Shown piece by piece: positions 24,775 to 33,227 of a DNA stretch of 64,000 nt. Position 1 is the stretch's first letter. Each line of letters begins with the position of its first letter. The notes beneath the pieces were generated by a model. That model worked only from the letters and a program-made list of their open reading frames with translations, did not search any database and was not told the DNA's origin. Position numbers and translations under genes: made by a program. The DNA is from Algoriphagus sp. (lineage in GTDB: Bacteria; Bacteroidota; Bacteroidia; Cytophagales; Cyclobacteriaceae). Location: positions 62,001 through 126,000 of the forward strand of contig NZ_JAUXYL010000007.1 of assembly GCF_030694375.1 (NCBI RefSeq), read 5' to 3'.

Positions 24775-27297
24775 TCAAGTTCCTCTCAAAATCTCCATAG
24801 GAGGTTGATTGATGATTTTTCGGCCATTCAGCCATCCAAGCACAATCGTTAGTCCGGTGATGGCCAAATACAAAACCAACCCTTCTTTCCAAGCCACACT
24901 GAAGTTCATTTGAAAGACAAATTTCCCCAAAAGAAATGTTGCCATAAATGATAATAGTATCCCTGAAAGCGAAGCCAAACTACCCAAAAAGAAATATTCC
25001 AGCGTGTTGATTTTAGTCACAATTGCTGAACTGGCACCAAGAGTCCTCAAGAGAATACTCTCTCGCATCCGCTGATATTTGCTGATGATCAGCGAACTGA
25101 TCAGCACCAAAATCCCCGTTGCAATGGAGAAAAAAGCCATGAACTGAATCACAAAGCTGATTTTACCCAGAATCTCTTCCAGCGTTTCAACGATCGTCCC
25201 GAGATTGATAATCGAAATATTTGGAAAGGTTCTGACGATCTCCGATTGAACATCGGCTGCTTCCCGGTCGTTTTTGGTTTTGGTGATCAGCACGTGGAAT
25301 TTTGGAGCTTGCTCCAATACCCCTTCCGGAAAAAGCACCAGAAAATTGGTCGAAACCTGATTGAATTTCACATCTCTAAAACTTCCAACATAGGTCTTAA
25401 TGGGCCTACCCTGCACATTAAACTCCACTTCGTCGCCGATTTTGAATCCGTTTCCTTCTCCAAATCCTTTTTCCAGCGAGACAAAAATACTATCCCCCCT
25501 AGCTCCAAGCGGTACCAATTCGCCAGCTTTCAAAGTCTCCGAGGCAATCAGCGTATCACGATAGGTTACTCTGAATTCCCGATTGTAAAGCCAGCGGGAG
25601 TAATTCTCCTCCTTGGATAGCTCTTCGTTTTTCTTTTTGTCTATCCCGTTTATGGAGTTCAGCTGCATCGTCACAATCGCCACATCCTGCAGAATTTTCA
25701 GTCCTCTTCCGGTTACTTTTGAGCGAACCGAATCCAGTTGAGCCGGTTGAATGTCAAACATCAACATATTAGGCTGATCTTCCTTGTCTGCAAACTTGGC
25801 TTCCTCAAGCAGCTGATTTTGGAGGAAAAACAGGGTGGCTATCATCGCAGTGCCCAATCCAATCGTGGCAATCAGCGAGATCGTCTGATTATTGGGTCGA
25901 TAAAGGTTTGCCAAGGCCTGTCTCATGGTGTACTCCAGCGAAATCGGCAGAAATTTTCTAACCGACCACATGATCAGTTGTCCCACACCCCAAAGTATTC
26001 CAAATGCGCCCAACACGAATCCGGTGAAGCCAAGCGACAGTTTCCAGTCTTTTAATAGATAAAAGCTAAATCCCCAAATAAACAGCAGAATTCCCCCGAT
26101 CACCAACCAACGAAGTGGATCTTTCATCAAAGTTGAATCTGCTGTCTCCGGTCTCAGCGTGGCCATCGGCGATACGTTTCGCACCTTAAGCAAAGGAAGT
26201 AGCGCAAAAAGAATTGACACAAAAAGACCGGTAATAATTCCAAAACCTACTGAGAGCCAAGACACGCCCACATTCACTTCCACCGGTAAGAAGTCGGAGA
26301 AAACAGCCGGCAATACATATTGAAGCACTGTGCCCAGTCCGGCTCCGATCAAGGCTCCGACCAAGCCCATGACCATAATTTCGACCAAGTAGATCAGTAA
26401 TACATCCAGCGATGCGACTCCAAGACAGCGTAAAACAGCCACCGAAGCCAATTTTTCTTTCACAAAAACATTAACCGCTGAGGCCACACCAACGCAGCCC
26501 AATAGCAAAGCAATAAAAGCCACCAAGCTTAGAAAATTGGAAAGATTGGCAAAAGACCTACCTGTAGAGCGCTTTCTGTCTTCGACTGTATCGGCATCCA
26601 AGCGGTCGATTTCCCATTGCTCCTCGTAGGGCTTAATCAAAGCCTCCACATCTGTACCCGGCTCAAACTGCAAATACCGATTGTATTCCACTCGGCTTCC
26701 CAATTGCACCAGACCGGTTTCCTGCAAATAAGCCATCGGGATATACACCGCCGGCGCGACTGTAGCCGTAATTCCGGTTTGGCCTGGGACTTTTTGAAGT
26801 TCACCTACGATTAGAAAAGTTACAATTCCGACTTTGATCGAATCTCCAACTTCGGCATTAAACTGAGCCATCAGCGTTTTTTCAACCAATGCTTTTTTTC
26901 CTCCACTTCTAAAATCAGACTCTGCGTCCGCAGGAATGGTTTCTAATTTGCCATAGAATGGAAAATCCCCCTCTAAGGCTCTGACCTGTGTCAATCTGCT
27001 ATCGCCGGAACTTGGAAATGCTACCATCGACGCAAAATTGATCTCAGCAGCAGTTTTTATAGCCATTGAATCCACTTCCTGTGCTCCGATAGGCTTATTA
27101 TTTTCCAATACTAAGTCTGCCCCCAAAAGCTCCTGTGCTTGGTTATCGATATCCTTGGTGAGGTTTTCACCAAAGCTGCTGATTGCTACCAAGGCCGCTA
27201 TCCCCACTACGATGGAGGAGACAAAGAGCAGCAAACGGGAGAGGTTCTTCCGGACATCCCGTAGCGCCATTTTTATAATCCAACCAAAATCAGGCAT
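24775..27297 (-). CDS. ABC transporter permease, FtsX/YbbP family
   Basis: The 840-residue membrane protein has a first helix near residues 20-40, a large periplasmic domain, three helices around 255-395, two further helices, a second periplasmic domain, and three C-terminal helices: the ten-helix layout of YbbP with two FtsX domains. Segments such as LLGCVGVASAVNVFVKEKLASVAVLRCLGVAS mark the FtsX signature. It overlaps the ATPase gene by 8 bp and lies across from the tesA-like gene, reproducing the tesA-ybbA-ybbP order known from E. coli. The exported substrate is unknown. Confidence 0.92.
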   Translation of the reverse strand: MPDFGWIIKMALRDVRKNLSRLLLFVSSIVVGIAALVAISSFGENLTKDIDNQAQELLGADLVLENNKPIGAQEVDSMAIKTAAEINFASMVAFPSSGDSRLTQVRALEGDFPFYGKLETIPADAESDFRSGGKKALVEKTLMAQFNAEVGDSIKVGIVTFLIVGELQKVPGQTGITATVAPAVYIPMAYLQETGLVQLGSRVEYNRYLQFEPGTDVEALIKPYEEQWEIDRLDADTVEDRKRSTGRSFANLSNFLSLVAFIALLLGCVGVASAVNVFVKEKLASVAVLRCLGVASLDVLLIYLVEIMVMGLVGALIGAGLGTVLQYVLPAVFSDFLPVEVNVGVSWLSVGFGIITGLFVSILFALLPLLKVRNVSPMATLRPETADSTLMKDPLRWLVIGGILLFIWGFSFYLLKDWKLSLGFTGFVLGAFGILWGVGQLIMWSVRKFLPISLEYTMRQALANLYRPNNQTISLIATIGLGTAMIATLFFLQNQLLEEAKFADKEDQPNMLMFDIQPAQLDSVRSKVTGRGLKILQDVAIVTMQLNSINGIDKKKNEELSKEENYSRWLYNREFRVTYRDTLIASETLKAGELVPLGARGDSIFVSLEKGFGEGNGFKIGDEVEFNVQGRPIKTYVGSFRDVKFNQVSTNFLVLFPEGVLEQAPKFHVLITKTKNDREAADVQSEIVRTFPNISIINLGTIVETLEEILGKISFVIQFMAFFSIATGILVLISSLIISKYQRMRESILLRTLGASSAIVTKINTLEYFFLGSLASLSGILLSFMATFLLGKFVFQMNFSVAWKEGLVLYLAITGLTIVLGWLNGRKIINQPPMEILRGT

Positions 27298-27967
27298 GAA
27301 CGTCCTCCTGTATTTTACCGCCCTTGATATGTATGATGCGTTGAGTTTTGGCAGCCAATTCCAAGTCGTGTGTCACCAGTACAAGCGTAGTTCCCTTTTC
27401 TTTATTCAGGTCAAAAATAAGTTTCTCGATCATCTCACCGGTTTCGGTATCGAGATTTCCCGTCGGCTCATCTGCAAAAAGAATTTTCGGCTCGTTGGCA
27501 AATGCTCTGGCTATAGAAACCCGCTGCTGTTCTCCGCCCGAAAGCTGAGTTGGGTAGTGGGTAGCACGGTCACCTAATCCGACTTTTTCAAGTAATTCCT
27601 GTGCTTTTTGACGTGCATCTTTTCGCTTCTTCAACTCCAAAGGCACCATCACATTTTCCAATGCTGTAAGGGTTGGAAGGAGTTGGAAATTCTGAAAAAT
27701 GAAACCCACATCTTTGTTCCGGACGAAGGCGCGCTGGTCTTCGCTCATTTTCTCCAAAGACTGGCCATTGAGGACTACACTGCCCGTGGATCCGGAGTCA
27801 AGTCCTGCACAGAGCCCAAGCAGGGTAGTTTTCCCACTTCCGGATGGGCCGACGATTGCCAAGGTTTCCCCTGCCTGAATGTCAAAATTCACCTCATCCA
27901 AGACGGTAAGCTTTCGGCTTCCGCTCTGATAGGTTTTGCTCAAGTTCTTAATTGATAATATGCTCAT
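27290..27967 (-). CDS. ABC transporter ATP-binding protein (YbbA/LolD type)
   Basis: The 225-residue protein contains Walker A GPSGSGKT at 40-47, the Q-loop FIFQNFQLLPTL, signature LSGGEQQR at 142-149, Walker B ILFADEPTG around 162-170 and the H-loop LVLVTHD. MacB/LolD-type ATPases of this size drive FtsX-type permeases. Its stop overlaps the permease ATG by 8 bp, so they form a two-gene operon. Confidence 0.95.
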   Translation of the reverse strand: MSILSIKNLSKTYQSGSRKLTVLDEVNFDIQAGETLAIVGPSGSGKTTLLGLCAGLDSGSTGSVVLNGQSLEKMSEDQRAFVRNKDVGFIFQNFQLLPTLTALENVMVPLELKKRKDARQKAQELLEKVGLGDRATHYPTQLSGGEQQRVSIARAFANEPKILFADEPTGNLDTETGEMIEKLIFDLNKEKGTTLVLVTHDLELAAKTQRIIHIKGGKIQEDVHA

Positions 27968-28070
27968 GAAAAAGCTGTGGGTTAATTTTAAAGGTCAAAC
28001 GACAGGGCTTGCGCTTTGTTAGCAATCCCGTTTTGACACAGGACAGTAAGGTAAATAAAAGAAAAAACGT

Positions 28071-28120
28071 TCGACTAATTCCAAGACTCTCGACCAACGG
28101 GCAGAATTGCTCGACCAACG
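28071..28120. repeat. Three TCGACnAA repeats about 20 bp apart upstream of the tesA-like gene
   Basis: TCGACTAA (28071), TCGACCAA (28090) and TCGACCAA (28111) lie two helical turns apart. The latter two share the longer word CTCGACCAACG. They overlap the -33 region of the promoter at 28107-28138 and face the ABC operon on the other side, so they are candidate operator sites. Confidence 0.5.
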
Positions 28121-28138
28121 CAGAAAAAGCTATTTTTG
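28107..28138 (+). promoter_or_regulatory. Promoter of the tesA-like gene
   Basis: TTG (28107-28109), a 21-bp spacer and TATTTTTG (28131-28138) fit TTG-N19-21-TAnnTTTG. It is 77 bp before the ATG. Confidence 0.6.
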
Positions 28139-28214
28139 TGTCTTAGACCGAGGAGCTCACGGATCAATCTGAACCTTTTATCCGTAAATCCTTTTTAGAT
28201 TAAAACGAAAAAAA

Positions 28215-28904
28215 ATGTTCACCTCCCGAAATTCATCTACACTATTAATCAGCCTTTTTCTTGGTGCAGTCTTGCTGAGTTCCTGTGGATCTTCCACTGA
28301 ACAAAAACAAACTGAAGCAATCGCGGCTGATTCCTCCGAAATCAAGACTGAGCAAAAGACTATTTTATTCTTTGGCAACAGCCTCACTGCCGCTTATGGA
28401 ATCGATCAGGAGGATGGATTTGCCGGATTGACTCAAGCAAGAATGGATAGCCTGGGACTCAACTACCGGGTAATTAACGGTGGATTGAGTGGGGAAACTA
28501 CAGCAGGCGGTTTGAGCCGATTGGATTGGTTTTTGGAAGATGAGCCGACCATTTTCGTATTGGAACTTGGAGGCAATGACGGCCTGAGAGGAATCCTTCC
28601 TGCCGAAAGCAAGCGGAATCTGAACGGAATCATCGATAAGGTACGGGCAAAATACCCTGAGACCAAAATCATCCTAGCGGGGATGCAAATCCCACCAAAC
28701 ATGGGTCAGGAATACACGGAAGAGTTCAAATCCATTTATCCGGAGGTAGCTGCCGAAAAAAACGTGACCTTGATTCCATTCCTGCTGGAAAATGTAGGCG
28801 GCATTCCCAAACTCAACCTGCCTGACGGAATTCACCCAACTGAGGAAGGTCACAAGATTGTCTTTGAGACGATTTGGCCTTATATTGAATCCTTAATCAA
28901 CTGA
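28215..28904 (+). CDS. Arylesterase/acyl-CoA thioesterase I-like SGNH hydrolase, lipoprotein (TesA-like)
   Basis: The 229-residue protein is a lipoprotein with lipobox LLSSC and Cys24. The SGNH blocks are FFGNSLTAAYG with Ser56 (GNSL rather than GDSL), VINGGLSGETTAGG, LELGGNDGLRG with Asn121, and DGIHPTEEGH with Asp204 and His207. Relatives are TesA/arylesterase enzymes that hydrolyse acyl esters or thioesters in the periplasm. The divergent ybbA-ybbP pair matches the E. coli order. Substitution of Asp by Asn next to the nucleophile occurs in this family and need not abolish activity. Confidence 0.92.
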   Translation: MFTSRNSSTLLISLFLGAVLLSSCGSSTEQKQTEAIAADSSEIKTEQKTILFFGNSLTAAYGIDQEDGFAGLTQARMDSLGLNYRVINGGLSGETTAGGLSRLDWFLEDEPTIFVLELGGNDGLRGILPAESKRNLNGIIDKVRAKYPETKIILAGMQIPPNMGQEYTEEFKSIYPEVAAEKNVTLIPFLLENVGGIPKLNLPDGIHPTEEGHKIVFETIWPYIESLIN

Positions 28905-28911
28905 TTTGCAT

Positions 28912-29079
28912 ATGACAACTATCTTGAAAAAAGGAATGACTAAGTTGGAGATGAATAAGGAAATCCAACAGATTACCAAACGCAAAAAAGTCAAGAGCAT
29001 TGAACACCTTGCTGGTAAATTACAGGCAGATATAGATCCTCTAGAGGTGCAAAAACGCTTAAGGAATGAATGGGAATAG
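28912..29079 (+). CDS. VapB-like antitoxin
   Basis: The 55-residue product begins MTTILKKGMTKLEMNKEI and ends DPLEVQKRLRNEWE. The starting TTxLKKG and the C-terminal DPL-x-x-QK-x-x-R-x-EWE pattern are typical of small bacteroidete VapB antitoxins. It overlaps the ATG of the PIN toxin reading frame by 14 nt. The antitoxin is intact although its toxin partner is interrupted. Confidence 0.75.
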   Translation: MTTILKKGMTKLEMNKEIQQITKRKKVKSIEHLAGKLQADIDPLEVQKRLRNEWE

Positions 29080-29440
29080 GGTTTTTGTAGACACAAATAT
29101 CCTGCTTTACTTCTTGAAAGGAGAAAAGCCTATAGTGGACTTTTTATTAGAGAAGCAACTCTTGATTTCTTTTATAGTTGAATAAGAATTACTAAGCTTT
29201 TCGAAATTAGAACCAATTGATTTAAAATTGATCAAAGAATTATTAAGTCATTGCCAAATCATTGATATTGATCCCACTATTAAGGAAAAAACTATTTCGA
29301 TCAAGCAAAAATCCTCTTTAAAATTACCTGATGCAATTGTCTTGGCAACCTCTATTCGATTTTCTATTCCCTTAATCACAGCAGACAAAGATTTTTTAAG
29401 ATCCAATGAAAAATTAGTGGTTTGGATGGATCTTTCATGA
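29066..29440 (+). pseudogene. VapC PIN-domain toxin interrupted by an in-frame TAA
   Basis: One frame runs from the ATG at 29066 to the TGA at 29440 (124 codons) with a single stop, TAA at 29183-29185 (codon 40). The first part reads MNGNRVFVDTNILLYFLKGE with the catalytic Asp9. After the stop come ELLSFSKLE, KLPDAIVLATS and ITADKDF, the later PIN acidic motifs. The stop falls between the paired acidic residues of VE*ELLS, where intact VapCs have one residue. No frameshift is present. The toxin is therefore probably inactive unless the stop is read through or is a sequencing error. Confidence 0.88.
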
Positions 29441-29549
29441 TCAGTTTTTCACAAATTTTTTATTTTCTAAATTCTCAAAAAACCAATTAAAGCTGTTCCC
29501 TTCCAGAAATTTTTAAGCTATATTTTCAACTTCATTAAAATTTTTGAAA

Positions 29550-31292
29550 ATGAGTTTTCAAATCAAACAATCCGGTGAACCCTACGACGTCATCATTGTA
29601 GGTTCCGGAGCTGGTGGAGGCATGGCTTCCAAGATTCTTTCCGAAGCTGGACTTTCGGTAGCAGTAGTGGAAGCAGGCGGAGATTTCGATCCTGCCAAAG
29701 AAGAGGACAGAACCCAACTCCGTCCACCCTGGGAATCCCCCAGAAGAGGAGCAGGGACTAAAATCCGTCCCTTTGGAGACTTCGATCAGGCGATCGGCGG
29801 ATGGGATATCGAGGGTGAACCCTATACCCGAAAAAACGGGACTCAGTTTGACTGGTTCCGGTCCAGAATGGTCGGTGGCCGTACCAACCACTGGGGAAGA
29901 ATTTCGCTCCGTTTTGGCCCGAATGATTTCAAACGGGCCAGTATCGATGGTCTCGGTCACGATTGGCCCATCGGATATGAAGATGTAAAACCCTACTACG
30001 ATAAAGTCGACAAACTCATCGGCGTGTTTGGGTCTAAAGAAGGCATTTACAACGAGCCGGACGGATTTTTCCTCCCTCCTCCCAAGCCAAGACTCCACGA
30101 GCTTTTCATCAAAAAAGGAGCTGATAAAGCATCCATCCCGATGATTCCCTCGCGATTGTCCATGCTGACCCGACCGATCAACAACGAGCGGGGCGTTTGC
30201 TTTTTCTGTGCGCAGTGTAACCGTGCCTGTCAGGTGTATGCGGATTTTTCAGCAGGAACTTGTCTCGTACATCCGGCGATGAAAAAGGGGAAAGTTGACC
30301 TCTACACCCACTCCATGGTACGAAAAGTGACCACGGATGAAAGCGGAAAAGCCACGGGTGTCTCCTTCATTAGCAAAGTGGACATGAAAGAATACAAGCT
30401 CAAGTCCAGAGTCGTGGTACTTGGGGCATCATCTTGCGAGACCACCCGAATCATGATGAACTCCAAGTCCAAATCCCATCCAAACGGAATCGGGGCGGAC
30501 TCGGGCGTTTTGGGAAGATACCTGCATGATTCTACCGGGGCCAGCCGATCAGCCATCATGCCTGACATGATGGATCGGGAACGCTACAACGAAGACGGGG
30601 TAGGCGGCATGCACATGTACACGCCATGGTGGCTGGACAATAAAAAACTTGACTTTGCCCGCGGCTACCACATCGAATATTGGGGTGGCATGGGTCAGCC
30701 TTCCTACGGTGCCGGAGGAGGTATGGACGCCATGCGGAAATACATCAAAGATGAATTTGGAAATCCAAGTCCGAATGGAGGTTATGGAGAGGGCTTGAAA
30801 AAAGACATCCGGAAAATCTACGGCTCCACGTTTGGGATGTCCGGCAGAGGCGAAAGTGTGCCGATGTATGACAACTACTGTGAGATCGATCCCAATGTGG
30901 TGGACAAATACGGCATTCCGGTACTTCGATTCCATTACAACTGGACCGATCAGGAAATCAAACAGGCCAAGCACATGCAGGACACCTTTGAGGAGATCCT
31001 GACCGGGGCAGGCGCTACCCTTTTGGGCGAAAAGCCGGGAGCTGACACACTATACGGACTTGCGGCACCGGGTAGAATCATCCATGAAGTAGGGACAGCG
31101 AGAATGGGCAATGACCCGAAATCTTCCGTGGTCAATTCCAACTGCCAAGTGCATGATTGCAAAAACCTTTTTGTGGTGGATGCAGCTCCTTTTGTCTCTC
31201 AGGCGGATAAAAACCCGACTTGGACGATCCTTGCGCTCTCCTGGAGAACTTCTGACTACATCGTCTCCGAACTAACCAAGAAAAATATCTAA
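29550..31292 (+). CDS. GMC-family FAD-dependent oxidoreductase
   Basis: The 580-residue protein has an N-terminal FAD-binding YDVIIVGSGAGGGMASKIL, the SRMVGGRTNHWGRISLR block, the cysteine-rich CFFCAQCNRACQ segment, and the C-terminal EVGTARMGNDPKSSVVN and APFVSQADKNPTWTILALSWR segments, all typical of the GMC large subunit of sugar dehydrogenases. It probably takes electrons from a polyol, sugar or glycoside and passes them to a cytochrome. No signal peptide is present; export can occur by riding with the Tat-signalled small subunit encoded 3 bp downstream. The start is the ATG at 29550; a TTG at 29544 is less likely. Confidence 0.93.
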   Translation: MSFQIKQSGEPYDVIIVGSGAGGGMASKILSEAGLSVAVVEAGGDFDPAKEEDRTQLRPPWESPRRGAGTKIRPFGDFDQAIGGWDIEGEPYTRKNGTQFDWFRSRMVGGRTNHWGRISLRFGPNDFKRASIDGLGHDWPIGYEDVKPYYDKVDKLIGVFGSKEGIYNEPDGFFLPPPKPRLHELFIKKGADKASIPMIPSRLSMLTRPINNERGVCFFCAQCNRACQVYADFSAGTCLVHPAMKKGKVDLYTHSMVRKVTTDESGKATGVSFISKVDMKEYKLKSRVVVLGASSCETTRIMMNSKSKSHPNGIGADSGVLGRYLHDSTGASRSAIMPDMMDRERYNEDGVGGMHMYTPWWLDNKKLDFARGYHIEYWGGMGQPSYGAGGGMDAMRKYIKDEFGNPSPNGGYGEGLKKDIRKIYGSTFGMSGRGESVPMYDNYCEIDPNVVDKYGIPVLRFHYNWTDQEIKQAKHMQDTFEEILTGAGATLLGEKPGADTLYGLAAPGRIIHEVGTARMGNDPKSSVVNSNCQVHDCKNLFVVDAAPFVSQADKNPTWTILALSWRTSDYIVSELTKKNI

Positions 31293-31295
31293 GCC

Positions 31296-32000
31296 ATGAA
31301 CAGACGGGACAATCTCAAACTCCTCTTCACAGGCTCTCTTGGAGCCGGAATACTCATGACCGGTTGCGATCCGGTGGACAAAAGCGTGCAAAGTCAGGTT
31401 TTCACCGGAGGCACTCCCGGTGGACGAACCGAGGAAGAAAACCTTCGCGATCAAAAACTGATGGAGGGAACCTTCTTCACCGATGAGGAACGAAAAAAGC
31501 TGGATACACTGGTAGATATAATCATACCTGCAGATGCTGAATCTCCGGCTGCGACCGAACTTAAAGTAACAGACTTCATTGACTTCATGATGCGGGATCA
31601 GCCCAACTCCCAAACCCCGATGCGTGGTGGTTTGATGTGGCTGGACTTTGAGGCAGATGAAAAATTCGGGAAGACCTTCAATGAACTTTCCAAAGATCAA
31701 GTCTTGGCTATCGTGGACGAAGTGGCTTGGCCGGACAAAGCCAAGTCTGAATACATCGGCGGGGTTCGCTGGTTTAATATGCTGCGGAACCTCACTTGCT
31801 CGGGCTATTTCTCCACCGAAGCGGGCTGGAAATACATGGGCTACAAAGGGAATCAGCCGAACGTTTGGGACGGTGTTCCACAAAACGTTTTGGACAAACA
31901 TGGGCTTTCCAATCCTGAGAAATATCTAAGTCTTTTTCTGAAACCTGAAGACCGGGGCACCGTGGCTGTCTGGGATGATGAAGGAAATCTGATCGGATAG
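31296..32000 (+). CDS. Gluconate 2-dehydrogenase subunit 3 family protein, Tat-exported
   Basis: The 234-residue protein has a Tat-type leader, MNRRDNLKLLFTGSLGAG, followed by a lipobox-like MTGC. The mature part has the subunit-3 features DEERKKLDTLVDIIIPADAESPAATELKV and a C-terminal tryptophan-rich segment ending near CSGYFSTEAGWKYMGYKG. Such small subunits carry the GMC subunit across the inner membrane. The 3-bp gap from the GMC gene shows an operon, closed by the terminator at 32018. Confidence 0.93.
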   Translation: MNRRDNLKLLFTGSLGAGILMTGCDPVDKSVQSQVFTGGTPGGRTEEENLRDQKLMEGTFFTDEERKKLDTLVDIIIPADAESPAATELKVTDFIDFMMRDQPNSQTPMRGGLMWLDFEADEKFGKTFNELSKDQVLAIVDEVAWPDKAKSEYIGGVRWFNMLRNLTCSGYFSTEAGWKYMGYKGNQPNVWDGVPQNVLDKHGLSNPEKYLSLFLKPEDRGTVAVWDDEGNLIG

Positions 32001-32017
32001 TTCGATAACCCAATTTA

Positions 32018-32048
32018 AAATCCACGGTTCGGCAACCGTGGATTTTTT
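32018..32048 (+). terminator. Terminator of the GMC operon
   Basis: AAATCCACGGTT (32018-32029) pairs perfectly with AACCGTGGATTT (32034-32045) across a CGGC tetraloop and is followed by T. Confidence 0.92.
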
Positions 32049-32086
32049 GATTCGTAGTAAAATGGATTTTATACCTAATCCACACA

Positions 32087-33166
32087 ATGAAATTTATAGC
32101 TTTTCAAAGAATCCAGCCTTTATTGTTAGTGACAGTTTTCTGCTTTCTGGGTAGCTCCTGCTCTAAAAATGTCACCATGACCCGGCTTGTCCCTGCTCCT
32201 GTGACTGTTCCTACTCATGTTCAAAAAATTGTTTTGGTGGACCGCACCAAGCCCCAAAGTGAAGGGCTTGCCTTTATTGAAGGTTTGATCACAGGCGAAC
32301 TTCCATTTGAAGTACGCAATGCAGTGCAGGCCACACTTTCTTCCCTCCAACTATCACTCAACAGCTCTCCCCGATACCAAATCGTCCGGGCTACGGAACG
32401 GCTAACCGGTGGGATTTTTGGACAGATGTTCCCAAATCCCTTGGACTGGAACACTGTGGAGCAACTCGCCAATCGCTATCAGGCAGATGCGGTACTGACT
32501 TTAGAAAATTTCAGTTCGGACTTCATCATCACGGATCAGCAGCGATTGATCAAAAAGACGGTGACCGAAGGTAATACAAGCAGGCAAGTCGAGGTGCAAG
32601 GAATCTATGTAGAAGGAGTAGCAACAGTCAGTGCGGGTTTTAGATTATATGATCCAAAAGGAAAGAATATCATCGATCAGCAGCGATTCGAAAAGCGAAA
32701 TCTATGGTCTGCCGAAGGAGAGACAAGAACTCTGGCAATGGCGCTTTTGATCTCCAAAGCTGACGCCGCCCGGGTGGTCGGCGAAATGGCAGGCGCTGGA
32801 TACGCTACCAAAATAGCTCCCATGTACGCGGAGATCAACCGGGGCTTTTTCCCAAAATCCAAAACCGACCCTGCTGTAGCTCAAGGCGCAAGACTTGCCG
32901 AAGTGGACCAATGGGAGCAGGCAATTGAAACATGGCAGGCTGCACTCTATGATGCTGATGAGGAAAACAGCGGAATGCTGGCCTATAACATTGCCGTCGG
33001 CTATGAAGTATTGGGATCTTTGGAACTTGCAAAACAATGGGCAGGAAAGGCTTACACAGATTTTGGATTAAAAAAGGGGCGCACTTATGTCAAAACCCTG
33101 AATGGATTAATCAACCAACAAGCCCTGCTCAATCAACAGATGAATTCAGCTCCGAAATATGAATAA
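32087..33166 (+). CDS. DUF6340-like lipoprotein
   Basis: The 359-residue lipoprotein has lipobox LGSSC with Cys25. The mature region begins with an IVLVDRTKPQ strand, then RYQIVRATERLTG, and an ADAVLTLENFSSDF segment that resembles the fold of outer-membrane-associated TolB-N-like domains. The C-terminal 100 residues (AQGARLAEVDQWEQAIETWQAAL, YNIAVGYEVLGSLELAKQWA) look like two or three TPR-type helix pairs. The function is unknown and the family name is a recollection. It stands alone. Confidence 0.75.
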   Translation: MKFIAFQRIQPLLLVTVFCFLGSSCSKNVTMTRLVPAPVTVPTHVQKIVLVDRTKPQSEGLAFIEGLITGELPFEVRNAVQATLSSLQLSLNSSPRYQIVRATERLTGGIFGQMFPNPLDWNTVEQLANRYQADAVLTLENFSSDFIITDQQRLIKKTVTEGNTSRQVEVQGIYVEGVATVSAGFRLYDPKGKNIIDQQRFEKRNLWSAEGETRTLAMALLISKADAARVVGEMAGAGYATKIAPMYAEINRGFFPKSKTDPAVAQGARLAEVDQWEQAIETWQAALYDADEENSGMLAYNIAVGYEVLGSLELAKQWAGKAYTDFGLKKGRTYVKTLNGLINQQALLNQQMNSAPKYE

Positions 33167-33227
33167 TTATTAGTCAATTTCTTGAATCTTAAAATCTGAT
33201 TTAGTTTCTTAAGGAAAAAATCAGGCT

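Noticed and set aside
29228..29440. A separate 70-codon gene
   Set aside because: It is the 3' half of the VapC frame after the TAA; the PIN motifs continue in the same frame from 29066.
29535..30098. 187-codon minus-strand open frame opposite the GMC gene
   Set aside because: It lies antisense within a strongly supported GMC gene, has no recognisable motif, and its amino-acid composition is that of a shadow frame.
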